Shown here: positions 24,601 to 32,656 of the stretch, piece after piece
How positions within the stretch are numbered: the first letter of the stretch is position 1
Layout: each line of letters begins with the position of its first letter
DNA from: Bin87 sp965208015
GTDB taxonomy: Bacteria > Chloroflexota > Dehalococcoidia > Lucifugimonadales > UBA3495
Reading direction: 5' to 3'
DNA: 64,000 nucleotides
Assembly (NCBI GenBank): GCA_965208015.1
Contig: CBDBNT010000004.1
Coordinates: 558,001-622,000 of the forward strand
Translations under genes and position numbers: made by a program
Notes under the pieces: generated by a model
Told to the model about the DNA's origin: nothing
The model's database searches: none
What the model saw: the letters and a program-made list of their open reading frames with translations, nothing else

Positions 24601-25902
24601 CTACATCAGGCTCCAGCGGGGGTTGGCGTCCACCAGTTCGCGGAGGTAGTCGACCAGCCAGGGGCGGACCTCCTCGGCCATGTAGAACGTGGGAGCGATG
24701 AGCTCGCTCTCGTCCTTGATGATGCCTTCTTCGATGCAGCGGGCGGCGACGTCGGTGCCGGGCATCACGCTGACGCCGACGCGGAGGTTGGCCAGAGAGG
24801 GCTTCAGTCCACGGAGGAACTCCAGCTTGTTCTCGACGGATGCGCGGGTCTCGCCCGGCTCGCCGAACTGCTGGGAGATGGTGTAGTGCAGGTCGCCGGC
24901 CTCGCACAGATCGGTGGTTTCCTTGAGGGAGGCGTAGCGGGAGGTGTCGTTGTCGCCCTCGTGGGGGTCGCCGCCGCGGGTTCCGCCCATCATGACGAGG
25001 CCGCAGCCGGCCTGCTTCATCATGCCGATGAGCTCGGCGTCGCAGGCGTAGGGAGCCAGGCAAGTGTTCCAGCGCACCTTCACCTCGGATTCCATCAAGG
25101 CGTTGCACAGTTCTTTGGCGTGTTCCAGGGGCACGTTGAAGCAGTTATCGACGAAGAATATCTTCTTCAAACCGTAGCGGGTGGTGACCTCAGCCACCTC
25201 CTCCACCACCTCGTCGATGGGCCGGATCACCCGCCAGGCGCCCTCGGGGGTGCGCATGTCGTCGGCGGAGGTGGGGTAGTAGAACCCGCCCAGCTTGGTG
25301 AGCACGCTGACGCCAAAGCCGGCCTTGGCGTACTTGGGCATGTCCAGATCATCGAGGCTGGGACGGCTGCCGAAATCGGACGAGCAGCGCATGCCGTTGT
25401 ACACGATCTCACCGTTCTCACGGTAGAGGACGCCGGTCATGCCCCGGTAGTCGGGCTCGCCGATTTCGACGCGGTTGGCCAACTCGGCGAAGGTCTCTCC
25501 AGCGTCGCCGGCGATGCCCAGATCGGGCTGCACGAAATCGAACACCTGCTGCGGCATGATGCTGAAAGCCGGCCCGCCGCAGACGATGGTGGCGTCGGAA
25601 ATGGTGCGGATGCGCTCGATGACGCTCCTGGTGATGGGCAACTGCCACTGGGGGTCGACGTAGCTGTGGTTGCTGAGGTTGCGGATGGAGATGCCCACCA
25701 TCTCGGGCTTGAAGTCGAGGACGGTGCGTTCGACTTCGTCCAGGTAGTTGTCGTCGGCAAACATGAGGTCTACCAGCTTCACCTCGTGCCGGGAACGGTC
25801 GAGGTGGCCGGCGACGTAGGCCAGGCCGATGGGAATGGGCTGCGCTCGCATCCGGCTCATAACCCGGTTGTGGCGGTTGGTGGCAATCAGCAGGATACGC
25901 AT
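24601..25902 (-). CDS. B12-binding/radical-SAM-like protein lacking the CxxxCxxC cluster motif
   Basis: A 433-residue protein built like a B12-dependent radical SAM enzyme. The N-terminus is a cobalamin-binding-like Rossmann domain (MRILLIATNRHN, PIPIGLAYVAGHLD, EMVGISIRN, IVCGGPAFSIMP, GDAGETFAEL). The rest follows a radical-SAM barrel plan (IRPIDEVVEEVAEV, KKIFFVDNCFNVPLEHAKEL, GCGLVMMGGTRGGDP, FLRGLKPSLANLRVGVSVMP). Where the 4Fe-4S motif should follow VSVLTK, the sequence reads LGGFYYPTSADDMRTP with no cysteine, so the S-adenosylmethionine cluster is apparently lost. The ATG at 25902 has GAGGGGGA upstream. Without the cluster, a classical radical reaction is unlikely. The DUF1800 gene follows. 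Confidence 0.82.
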   Translation of the reverse strand: MRILLIATNRHNRVMSRMRAQPIPIGLAYVAGHLDRSRHEVKLVDLMFADDNYLDEVERTVLDFKPEMVGISIRNLSNHSYVDPQWQLPITRSVIERIRTISDATIVCGGPAFSIMPQQVFDFVQPDLGIAGDAGETFAELANRVEIGEPDYRGMTGVLYRENGEIVYNGMRCSSDFGSRPSLDDLDMPKYAKAGFGVSVLTKLGGFYYPTSADDMRTPEGAWRVIRPIDEVVEEVAEVTTRYGLKKIFFVDNCFNVPLEHAKELCNALMESEVKVRWNTCLAPYACDAELIGMMKQAGCGLVMMGGTRGGDPHEGDNDTSRYASLKETTDLCEAGDLHYTISQQFGEPGETRASVENKLEFLRGLKPSLANLRVGVSVMPGTDVAARCIEEGIIKDESELIAPTFYMAEEVRPWLVDYLRELVDANPRWSLM

Positions 25903-26075
25903 CGAAAATCCCCCTCGCGGCAGCAGGACAAACGGCAACAATTGGGCCGATTGTACACCAGCGCACAGGAAGGCGCTATCGCGGGTGAGCGCGGTTCAAG
26001 GACGAGCGTGCATTCGCATGGATGCACAGGATGGGCGGGATGTTATGGTCTCTGGATTGGTTGCGGCAGCGGCGT

Positions 26076-27233
26076 TCAGCATCCATCCAAATCGGAGGGA
26101 TCAGTGGTGTCCAGAGGAGCGGGATCATCGGTGGAAGGCAACCCTTCGGCGGCCTTATCCCACTCCCGGACGACGTAGGTCAGCACGCGGTAGCCGGCGG
26201 CGGTGAACGGAGCCGCGACCAGGACGCCCCAGAAACCGAGGAACAGGCCGAATATCGCCAGGGCGAGGATCACCGCCAGCGGATGCAGCCCCAGAGCCTG
26301 GCCCTGCATTCTGGGGGCGATCAGGGTGTTTTGCAGCGCCTGCAAGATCAGATACAGGGCGATGACCAGCGGCGTTTTTGTGATGTCCGTGACCAGCGTT
26401 ACGACGACGGCAATCGCCAGGGATATGGTCGGACCGACAATGGGTATCAGCTCGCCGGCAAAGGCCACTACCGCGAGTATCGGAGCCAGTGGGACGCCCA
26501 TGGCCCACAGAGCAACCGCGGTGACCACTCCAATCATCGCGCCCAACGACAATTGGACACGCAAGTACACCCCGATGGACTCGCCGGAGAGCCGGGCGAT
26601 TTCCGTGAGGTCGTCCCGTATCGATGTCGGGAGGAGGTTCCGCACCCCGCGGCCAATATTCGCGGGCTCGTAAAGCAGGTAGAACAAGATGATCGGGACC
26701 GTGACCAGGGAGACGACCAGGCCGACACCCGTCTGCAGAATTTGGAACAGCCTGAGGAGGGCTGCATTCAAACCGTCGGCCAAAGCCTGCTGCACCTCCT
26801 GCAGGCGCGGATCTATCATCTCCCTGATGTTGGGCGGGACCCTGGTCTCGTACTCCTCCAGCACCGCTTGGTAAATCTGCTGGGCTTCCGACACCAGGTC
26901 GGGGGCGCGTTCCACCAGGGCCGCCGACTGGTCGATGATCCGCAGCACACCGAGCGCGACGACGATCAGGAGGCCCAGCATCATCAGCAAGAGCAGCAGG
27001 CCGGCCATCACCATGCGCGTGAGCCGGGGCCGGCGTCGTCCCAACGGGGTGCGTCGCTCGACGACGTTGACCAGCGGCAGCAGCAGATAGGCCACCAGTC
27101 CGCTGAGCAGGAAGGGCAACAGGACGGACAGCAGCTTCCAGATGACCACCAGCGCCAGCACCGCGACGGCTAGCGCGGCCAGCAAGTGGAATCGCCGAGA
27201 GGCAGTGGGAGATAGTTGCGGCAGTGAGAGCAT
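26076..27233 (-). CDS. AI-2E family (PerM/TqsA-type) membrane transporter
   Basis: A 385-residue AI-2E family transporter. The arrangement is canonical: two or three N-terminal TM helices (LLAALAVAVLALVVIWKLL), a long soluble loop with PNIREMIDPRLQEVQQAL (residues about 130-160), then TM helices including PIILFYLLYEP and the family signature IPIVGPTISLAIAV, ending in the FGLFLGFWGVLVAAPFTA block. Members export autoinducer-2, indole-like compounds or act as Na+/H+ antiporters; the substrate cannot be inferred. A charged tail ends in DDPAPLDTTDPSDLDGC. It is divergent from the TlpA gene across 136 bases. Confidence 0.88.
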   Translation of the reverse strand: MLSLPQLSPTASRRFHLLAALAVAVLALVVIWKLLSVLLPFLLSGLVAYLLLPLVNVVERRTPLGRRRPRLTRMVMAGLLLLLMMLGLLIVVALGVLRIIDQSAALVERAPDLVSEAQQIYQAVLEEYETRVPPNIREMIDPRLQEVQQALADGLNAALLRLFQILQTGVGLVVSLVTVPIILFYLLYEPANIGRGVRNLLPTSIRDDLTEIARLSGESIGVYLRVQLSLGAMIGVVTAVALWAMGVPLAPILAVVAFAGELIPIVGPTISLAIAVVVTLVTDITKTPLVIALYLILQALQNTLIAPRMQGQALGLHPLAVILALAIFGLFLGFWGVLVAAPFTAAGYRVLTYVVREWDKAAEGLPSTDDPAPLDTTDPSDLDGC

Positions 27234-27369
27234 GAGCGACCGGAGCGGGGCCGAAGCCGGGCGCAGGGATGATAACCCAGTGGAGTCCCGCTTAACAAGG
27301 CAAAGTCGCTATGCTAACCTCGTTGCTGCCGATAAATTTACGGATTTCTCCGAGAGGAGCATACACACC

Positions 27370-27927
27370 ATGAAGGTCATGATATTGGCAATGATGAGCT
27401 TGGCGATGCTGCTGGCAGCCGCTTGTACGGGCGAGACTCCGGATGGGGGATCTCAACCGTCCGAACCCGTGGAAACCATCTACGATTTCAGCATATCGCT
27501 CTACCAGGGCAGAGAAGAATTGGGATCGGAGACGGTGGCGGTTTCCGACCTGCGGGGCCAGCCGGTGGTGCTGAATTTCTGGGCCGGACTGTGCCCGCCG
27601 TGCCGCGCAGAGATGCCGGAATTCCAGGACTTCGCCGACGAATACGAGGGGCGCGCGACGCTAGTTGGCGTGGACCTGGGCCAGTTCTTCGCGCTGGGCA
27701 GCGAGGCGGATGCCATCACGCTGCTCCAGGAACTGGGAGTCACCTATCCTGCCGGCTCGACGGACGACGCTAATCTGGTGCGCGAACTGGGCGTGCTGGG
27801 GTTGCCGGCAACCTTCTTCATCGCGGCCGACGGCAGCCTGCATCGCAAGTGGCAGGGCGTGCTGAACGGCGAAAAACTTGCAGAGATCACCGATGAGATG
27901 CTGGCGCAACAGGCTGGCGGAGGATAG
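27370..27927 (+). CDS. TlpA/ResA-family thioredoxin-like lipoprotein
   Basis: 185 residues. The signal peptide ends in LLAAAC, with the lipid-bearing Cys at 19, so the domain sits outside the membrane. The thioredoxin fold carries the redox motif WAGLCPPCRAEMPEF (Cys75 and Cys78) and a cis-proline segment LGLPATFFIA. Such proteins reduce disulphides in exported proteins or during cytochrome c maturation. The ATG at 27370 is favoured because it opens a clean signal peptide; the frame extends further upstream without support. A CGAGAGGAGC site lies 10 bases before. The LLM oxidoreductase gene starts 7 bases after its stop, so the two are cotranscribed. Confidence 0.88.
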   Translation: MKVMILAMMSLAMLLAAACTGETPDGGSQPSEPVETIYDFSISLYQGREELGSETVAVSDLRGQPVVLNFWAGLCPPCRAEMPEFQDFADEYEGRATLVGVDLGQFFALGSEADAITLLQELGVTYPAGSTDDANLVRELGVLGLPATFFIAADGSLHRKWQGVLNGEKLAEITDEMLAQQAGGG

Positions 27928-27934
27928 GGAAGAC

Positions 27935-28888
27935 ATGGCAGACAACACGATCACCTTCGGATGCAACCTGAGCGTGGACAACTTCTGGGACCTGCCGGAT
28001 TTCGCCAGACGGGCCGAGGACCTGGGGTTCGACCGGGTGGCTATCGGGGAGCACGTGATGGACGGCAACCCTCCCCGTCCTACGGTCATGGGATTGCCGG
28101 CCATGGCCGCCGCCGCTGGTGCAACCACGCGGCTGCGAGTGCTCACCGGCATCGTCATCGCGCCGCTGTACCATCCGGTGATGCTGGCCAAGCTGGTGGC
28201 GACGGTGGACCAGATCTCGGGCGGTCGGCTAGACTTCGGCATCGGCATCAGTGGGCAGCGGGATACACGGGCGGAGTTCGACGCGCTGGAGATTCCGGTT
28301 AACACGCGGGGTCGGCGCACCGACGAGATGCTGCGGGCGATGAAGCAGTTGTGGCAGGAGGACCACGTCTCCCACCACGGGCGGTTCTTCAACTACGACG
28401 ACGTGACGCTGGAGCCCAAGCCGCACCAACAGCCCTACCCGCCCATCTGGGTGGCGGGACGGAGCGACGCGGCGGTCAGGCGGGCGGCGATAGCCGGTGA
28501 CGGGTGGTATCCGTACCTGTTCACGGTGAACCGGATCCGGCGTTCCAACACCAGCGTGCGGGAGATGGCCGAACATGCCGGACGCGACCTGAGCCGGTTC
28601 CACTGGGGCCTGAACCAGCCCACGGCCATCAACGAGGATCCGGATAACGCCCTGGAGACGGCCATCGCCCACATCGGGCAACGCTACGTGACGCCGGAAC
28701 GGAGCGCGGAAGACATCGCGCGGGCGCTGTGCATCACCGGCAACGCCGAGGACTGCATCGGGGCGGTGCAGGAACGGATTGACGCCGGGGTACGGGATTT
28801 CGTATTCGGGTTCCTGGCCGGGGAGGCGGAGGACTACTTCCGGCAGATGGAGCTGTTCTCCAACCGGGTGCTGTCGCACTTCAAGTGA
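27935..28888 (+). CDS. LLM-class F420/FMN-dependent oxidoreductase, copy 1
   Basis: A 317-residue luciferase-like monooxygenase-fold enzyme. Features of F420-dependent members are seen: RAEDLGFDRVAIGEHVM at the start of the barrel, LRVLTGIVIAPLYHPVMLA, DQISGGRLDFGIGISG, then KPHQQPYPPIWVAGRSDAAV and AAIAGDGWYPYL. The glycine-rich GIGISG and the GRSDAAVRRAA loop are where the flavin or F420 phosphate binds. The substrate is unknown. GGAGGATAGGGAAGAC precedes the ATG at 27935. The coupling to a TlpA-like thioredoxin is unusual for this family, which normally needs F420H2 rather than thiol chemistry. Confidence 0.87.
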   Translation: MADNTITFGCNLSVDNFWDLPDFARRAEDLGFDRVAIGEHVMDGNPPRPTVMGLPAMAAAAGATTRLRVLTGIVIAPLYHPVMLAKLVATVDQISGGRLDFGIGISGQRDTRAEFDALEIPVNTRGRRTDEMLRAMKQLWQEDHVSHHGRFFNYDDVTLEPKPHQQPYPPIWVAGRSDAAVRRAAIAGDGWYPYLFTVNRIRRSNTSVREMAEHAGRDLSRFHWGLNQPTAINEDPDNALETAIAHIGQRYVTPERSAEDIARALCITGNAEDCIGAVQERIDAGVRDFVFGFLAGEAEDYFRQMELFSNRVLSHFK

Positions 28889-28915
28889 CCGCTATCAGCA
28901 GGGCGGGGTTATAAT
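28886..28915 (+). promoter_or_regulatory. Possible promoter with a perfect TATAAT
   Basis: TGACCG (28886-28891) and TATAAT (28910-28915) are 18 bases apart just after the LLM gene stop. The -10 is perfect and the -35 is poor. A transcript would start near 28922 and run about 230 bases before the coiled-coil gene at 29154. An open frame after the stop at 28950-28952 reads ALAGALAAAATWLAWFY without a start codon and may be a degraded leader or membrane segment. Confidence 0.4.
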
Positions 28916-29153
28916 GCTGCCAGATCCCAGAACCGTGTTCATCGCCCTGTGAGCTCCGGCGCTGGCCGGAGCGCTGGCTGCGGCTGCGACCTGGCTAGCG
29001 TGGTTCTATACGACAGCGCCCTGTACAGCAGATAACGCTATCGAGTTGGTGTGCCGGCAGAACCCAATGGCAAGGTATATTTCAACGTCCGTCTTTCACC
29101 ACTGTGTCATCCACGCCAGCATTGCTGCAACCATCGTCGGAGGGCCTGATCTT

Positions 29154-29426
29154 ATGCTTTTCCTACGCGAGAGACATCGCAATAATCAGATGATGGAATT
29201 CATACAGACGACCCTGGAGCAGATGGCCGAAGAGCGCCGGCAAGCCACTGAGGAACGTCGCCAGGCCGAGGAGCGCGCCGCCGAAGAACGTCGCCAGGCC
29301 GAGGAGCGCGCCGCCGAAGAACGTCGTCAGGCTGCGGCACAGGCCGCTGCTCAACAGGAGGCGTTTCTGGAAGCATTGAACCGCCTGACCGAGGCGGTTA
29401 TCCAGAATGCACGGGGCGGACAATAG
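29154..29426 (+). CDS. Small coiled-coil protein with Glu/Arg-rich repeats
   Basis: 90 residues. A short basic opening (LFLRERHRNNQMMEFIQT) leads into a long charged helix in which EERRQAEERAA is repeated, ending in a more ordinary amphipathic helix, EAFLEALNRLTEAVIQNA. The heptad-like charge pattern predicts a coiled coil or single alpha-helix. A TTG-initiated longer frame exists from 29046, but GGAGGG lies 9 bases before the ATG at 29154. The next gene, an LLM oxidoreductase, begins 40 bases after its stop. Function unknown; the family is low-complexity and homology searches would be misleading. Confidence 0.6.
   Translation: MLFLRERHRNNQMMEFIQTTLEQMAEERRQATEERRQAEERAAEERRQAEERAAEERRQAAAQAAAQQEAFLEALNRLTEAVIQNARGGQ
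29253..29318 (+). repeat. Two perfect 33-base in-frame tandem repeats
   Basis: The unit GAACGTCGCCAGGCCGAGGA... (33 bases) occurs at 29253-29285 and 29286-29318, with a diverged partial third copy (GAACGTCGTCAGGCTGCG) after. It encodes EERRQAEERAA, 11 residues or three helical turns, so length changes by slippage would keep the helix register. DNA identity is higher than needed for the protein, implying recent duplication. Confidence 0.8.
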
Positions 29427-29466
29427 GCGGACGTACGCTGGCGCTCATCATTGGAGAGGTTTGCGC

Positions 29467-30477
29467 ATGAAATTCGGTATCTACAGTTCCATCGCGGACC
29501 CGCCGGCCGGTGAGAACCTGGCGTTGCGGGTCGATGAAGTGGTTGAGGAGGCGAAACTCGCCGAGTCGGTGGGGTTCGACTCGTGCTTCTTTGGTGAGCA
29601 TCACCAGGACAAGGATGGCTTTCTGCCCTCGCCGCTGATCGTGTCCGCAGCCGTGGCCGCGCAGACCACGACGCTGAACCTGGGCACGTCGGTCATCCTG
29701 CTGCCTTTGCACCATCCGGTACATCTGGCGGAGGACGTGACCACCCTGGACATCGTATCCAAGGGCCGGTTCATCTTGGGAGTGGGGCTGGGATACCAAC
29801 CGGTGGACTTCCGAACCTTCGACATCGCCATCGAGCAGCGGGTGAGCCGGTTCGAAGAGGAGATCGAGATCATCCGGCAGTGCTGGAGCGGCCAGCGGTT
29901 CTCATTCTCCGGCGAGCACTTCAACCTGGATGACCTCACCATCACCCCCAAGCCTTACTCCGACCCGTCTCCGCCGCTGTGGATCGGAGCCAGCCGGGCA
30001 CCAGGGGCCCGCCGGGCCGGCCGGATCGCGGACGGTTTCGTTGCAGGTCCCAGCACCGATCTGGAAAGCACTATCGCGCTGACCAACGCCTACCAGCGTG
30101 CCGCGGAAGAGGCCGGCCGCGAACCGGTCACCTGCCTCATGCGCGACTCCTGGGTTGCGCCGACGCGAGCCGAGGCCGAGCGAGTGTACGGGCCCGAGGT
30201 GATCGACGCCTACAAATACTACTGGCGCAACGGTCTCAACGAGTTTCGAAAGTACACCGATGAGTCACAGATCAATATCGACAATCTTGGCCCCGACCGG
30301 CTGATCCTTGGCGAGCCGCAGGAGGTGGTGGACGAGTTCCACCGCTGGAGCGAGGCCACGGGCGCCGACTACTTCCTGCTGCGCCTGCGCCATGCCCACT
30401 CCGGCGGGCCTCCCCACGAGCGCATCATGGAGGCCATCCAGTTGTTCGGCGAGGAAGTCATTCCGCACTGCCAGTAA
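29467..30477 (+). CDS. LLM-class flavin-dependent oxidoreductase, copy 2
   Basis: A 336-residue bacterial-luciferase-like enzyme: EAKLAESVGFDSCFFGEHHQ near residues 29-48, LNLGTSVILLPLHHPVHLAE, DIVSKGRFILGVGLGYQPVD, TITPKPYSDPSPPLWIGASR. The GEHHQ and LGTSV/GVGLGY segments match FMN-dependent alkanal-monooxygenase-like members. Those need a reduced-flavin supply, and no flavin reductase is adjacent. The ATG at 29467 was chosen with TTGGAGAGGTTTGCGC upstream. A second carboxymuconolactone decarboxylase follows 33 bases on, so oxygenation and ring-product processing may be linked. That link is inferred. Confidence 0.87.
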   Translation: MKFGIYSSIADPPAGENLALRVDEVVEEAKLAESVGFDSCFFGEHHQDKDGFLPSPLIVSAAVAAQTTTLNLGTSVILLPLHHPVHLAEDVTTLDIVSKGRFILGVGLGYQPVDFRTFDIAIEQRVSRFEEEIEIIRQCWSGQRFSFSGEHFNLDDLTITPKPYSDPSPPLWIGASRAPGARRAGRIADGFVAGPSTDLESTIALTNAYQRAAEEAGREPVTCLMRDSWVAPTRAEAERVYGPEVIDAYKYYWRNGLNEFRKYTDESQINIDNLGPDRLILGEPQEVVDEFHRWSEATGADYFLLRLRHAHSGGPPHERIMEAIQLFGEEVIPHCQ

Positions 30478-30510
30478 TCATTCAACCCACACCACACAGG
30501 AGAACGCATC

Positions 30511-31071
30511 ATGCCTCGTTTCCCCATCGCGTCCCGGGATGCCGTGCCACCGGAACAAGTTGACGCCTTTGACGCCATCGTATCCGCGCGCGGCGGAGAG
30601 GTTCCGGAGTTCGGACCCATCGCCGTACAGCTCCACGTGCCGGAAATCGCCCAGCGCGGCGAGGTCCTGCGGGACTACCTCCGCGCTGGGGGTTCTACCC
30701 TGCCCAACAACATAGCGGAACTCGCCATGCTGACCACGGCCCGGGAATTGGATTGCCAATTTATCTGGCACGCCCACGCCGCCGCGGGCCGGCGCCACGG
30801 CCTCAGCGATGCGCTGGTGGACAGCCTGCGCGACAAGGCCGATCTGCCGGAACTGTCGTCGGCCGAGGCTGCCGTCATCAACTACGGCCGGGAATTCTTC
30901 CGCACCCGGCGGGTATCGCAGGCGACCTTCGATGCAGCGCGGGCTGAGTTCGGCGACCGGGGACTGATCGAGCTGACCAACCTGATGGGTTACTACTCGG
31001 TGCTGGCGTTCAACATAAACGCCTTCGAGCAGTTGCCGCCGGCGTCGGACGAGCCGTTTTTGCCGGTGTAG
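30511..31071 (+). CDS. Carboxymuconolactone decarboxylase family protein, copy 2
   Basis: 186 residues, clearly paralogous to 20601-21167 along its length: ELAMLTTARELDCQFIWHAH corresponds to the same core with one Cys and no CxxC, then RDKADLPELSSAEAAVINYG and LTNLMGYYSVLAFNINAFE. The N-terminal FPIASRDAVPPEQVDAFDAI is also shared in pattern. CACACAGGAGAACGCATC precedes the ATG. It follows the LLM oxygenase and precedes the nuclease cassette by only 12 bases, so the nuclease gene could be read from the same transcript although it is unrelated in function. Confidence 0.85.
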   Translation: MPRFPIASRDAVPPEQVDAFDAIVSARGGEVPEFGPIAVQLHVPEIAQRGEVLRDYLRAGGSTLPNNIAELAMLTTARELDCQFIWHAHAAAGRRHGLSDALVDSLRDKADLPELSSAEAAVINYGREFFRTRRVSQATFDAARAEFGDRGLIELTNLMGYYSVLAFNINAFEQLPPASDEPFLPV

Positions 31072-31083
31072 CGAGCAGCCGGC

Positions 31084-32184
31084 ATGGCTGAGAAAATCTA
31101 CATACGCAACGCCAGCGGCGGGCTAGAGCCTCTGACCGAGATAAAATTCGAGACAGAGGAGTTGCTCCAGGAATTGATCGGCCAACATCCTGAACTGCTG
31201 GCCGGCGACCAGATGCGCCCCGACGATCCACTGCGCTGGATTCTCGTCCAGCGCGAAATGCCCATTGACGGCTGGGCGGTCGATCTTCTCCTCATGGATC
31301 AACACTCGTGCCCCACGCTGGTTGAGGTAAAGCGCGGCGACAATAGGGAAGGTCGCCGCAGCGTCATCGGTCAAATGCTGGATTATGCATCAGCTGCGGC
31401 AGCCGCCTGGTCCAACGACGCGATGCGAGTCGCATTTGAGCAGGATGCTGTAGATCGGGGCAGCGACCCGGACGAAGAGTTGCGCGCCCTTTTGGGTTTA
31501 GCGCGCGACGCAGACATGGAAATGGCCTCGAACGCGTTTTGGGAACACGCAGCAGCCAGTCTGGAAGCAGGGCGAATGAGGCTCCTGTTCGTCTCCGACA
31601 AGATTCCGGTTGAATTGGAAAGATCGGTGACGTTCTGGAACGTGCAAACGAAAGAAAGTATCGAAGTGCTGGCGGTTGAAATCAAACAGTACCCGGGAGA
31701 GTTTGGCGATGCATTCGTGTCGCGGGTAATAGGGCAGGTGGCCGCGCCGAGCGGCAATAACCCCAGAAGCCCGAATTTGAGCCGCGATGAACTTCTTGAC
31801 GCATTCCGTCCAGACGTGCGTAATGCGATGCTTCTGTTGATTGATGCGGTGACGAATGCCGGCGGAGAGCTGCGCTACAGGAGAACCGCCATCACAGTCA
31901 GGGGACGCAATTCCAAATGGCAGCGCCCCCTTTATCTGGCCCGGTTTTACGTCACGGACGGGGGTCGCTTCGAGTTTACAATCGATCACACGGATGGACT
32001 GCCCGAAGAACTCCGGGCGTTCCAGCAAGAGTACATAAATCAGTTCAGTGGTGACGATTTCATATCCGCGATGAATCGTCACTGGGGCGAAGGATGGGTC
32101 GTAAATTCCGACAACATGGTCAAGCAGATTGATTTGTTGACTGGCCGACTGTGCTCTGCCTTGTCCGAGCTGGCGAATCTGTGA
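31084..32184 (+). CDS. Predicted PD-(D/E)XK-fold nuclease-like protein
   Basis: A 366-residue protein of unknown function with a nuclease-like N-terminal half. After ELLQELIGQHPELLAGDQM the sequence IDGWAVDLLLMDQHSCP supplies an Asp and PTLVEVKRGDNREGRRSVIG supplies Glu-x-Lys, the PD-(D/E)XK pattern with a following Arg pair; this resembles the NucS/DUF91 kind of arrangement. The middle (LLFVSDKIPVELERSVTFWN, KESIEVLAVEIKQY) reads like the strand-helix repeat of this class, and a C-terminal beta domain (FYVTDGGRFEFTIDH) follows. Codon use matches the flanks. Two small helical proteins follow, suggesting a three-gene module. Restriction or defence is plausible but not shown. Confidence 0.68.
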   Translation: MAEKIYIRNASGGLEPLTEIKFETEELLQELIGQHPELLAGDQMRPDDPLRWILVQREMPIDGWAVDLLLMDQHSCPTLVEVKRGDNREGRRSVIGQMLDYASAAAAAWSNDAMRVAFEQDAVDRGSDPDEELRALLGLARDADMEMASNAFWEHAAASLEAGRMRLLFVSDKIPVELERSVTFWNVQTKESIEVLAVEIKQYPGEFGDAFVSRVIGQVAAPSGNNPRSPNLSRDELLDAFRPDVRNAMLLLIDAVTNAGGELRYRRTAITVRGRNSKWQRPLYLARFYVTDGGRFEFTIDHTDGLPEELRAFQQEYINQFSGDDFISAMNRHWGEGWVVNSDNMVKQIDLLTGRLCSALSELANL

Positions 32185-32269
32185 ACAGACGTTGACCGCC
32201 AAGGCTCGTTTCAGCAAAATCAAATCGTCGGCCTGCGACAGTATGTCTCGCGAAATGGAGAGCGTCACC

Positions 32270-32629
32270 GTGACAACCATACGAGAACTCCAGGACCGTT
32301 CCAAGACACTCCACGGTGAAGCTATCCGGGCGTCCCAAACCGGACAGCAGGCCGAGGCCCGCTCCAAAGCTTGGAAAGCTGCCCTCAGCGTCATCGAAGC
32401 AGCAGCTCTCAGCGAACGGTGGCGGCTGGGTCCTGAGCAGACACCGGCCGAAACTGTCTTGCGGTTCAGCCTCAAGACCAAAGACCGCCGGATCTTCACT
32501 CTTTTCGCTAGCGCCGAGGCCCTCGACCCAGATACCTTCGTTGAGGCCCTCGACTCCGAAGACCTCCACGAACGGGTCACCTTTACCGGGGAATTCATCC
32601 AACGCATGAGCCGACATCTGAGCGGTTGA
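32270..32629 (+). CDS. Small helical protein, HEPN/PaREP1-like, first of pair
   Basis: 119 residues. I chose GTG at 32270 because GGAGAG lies 7 bases before and the N-terminus MTTIRELQDRS parallels the next gene's MTTATYRM. An ATG at 32243 and a TTG at 32192 are alternatives. The repeated helical pattern (GQQAEARSKAWKAALSVIEA) resembles the PaREP1 N-terminal helices, and the middle has a short beta stretch ETVLRFSLKTKDRRIFTLF. No catalytic R-x4-6-H of HEPN RNases is visible. It lies 85 bases after the nuclease gene and 27 before the PaREP1-like one. Assignment is by pattern and context only. Confidence 0.55.
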   Translation: MTTIRELQDRSKTLHGEAIRASQTGQQAEARSKAWKAALSVIEAAALSERWRLGPEQTPAETVLRFSLKTKDRRIFTLFASAEALDPDTFVEALDSEDLHERVTFTGEFIQRMSRHLSG

Positions 32630-32656
32630 ATCGAAATACGCTCGCGGAGAACGCAA

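Noticed and set aside
24598..26178. A 526-residue plus-strand frame
   Set aside because: Antisense to the B12/radical-SAM-like gene; the opposite strand shows clear domain order and a good ribosome site.
28889..29153. A possible tRNA or small RNA after the LLM gene
   Set aside because: No cloverleaf or anticodon arm can be drawn. Only a TATAAT box and a start-less hydrophobic frame are seen.
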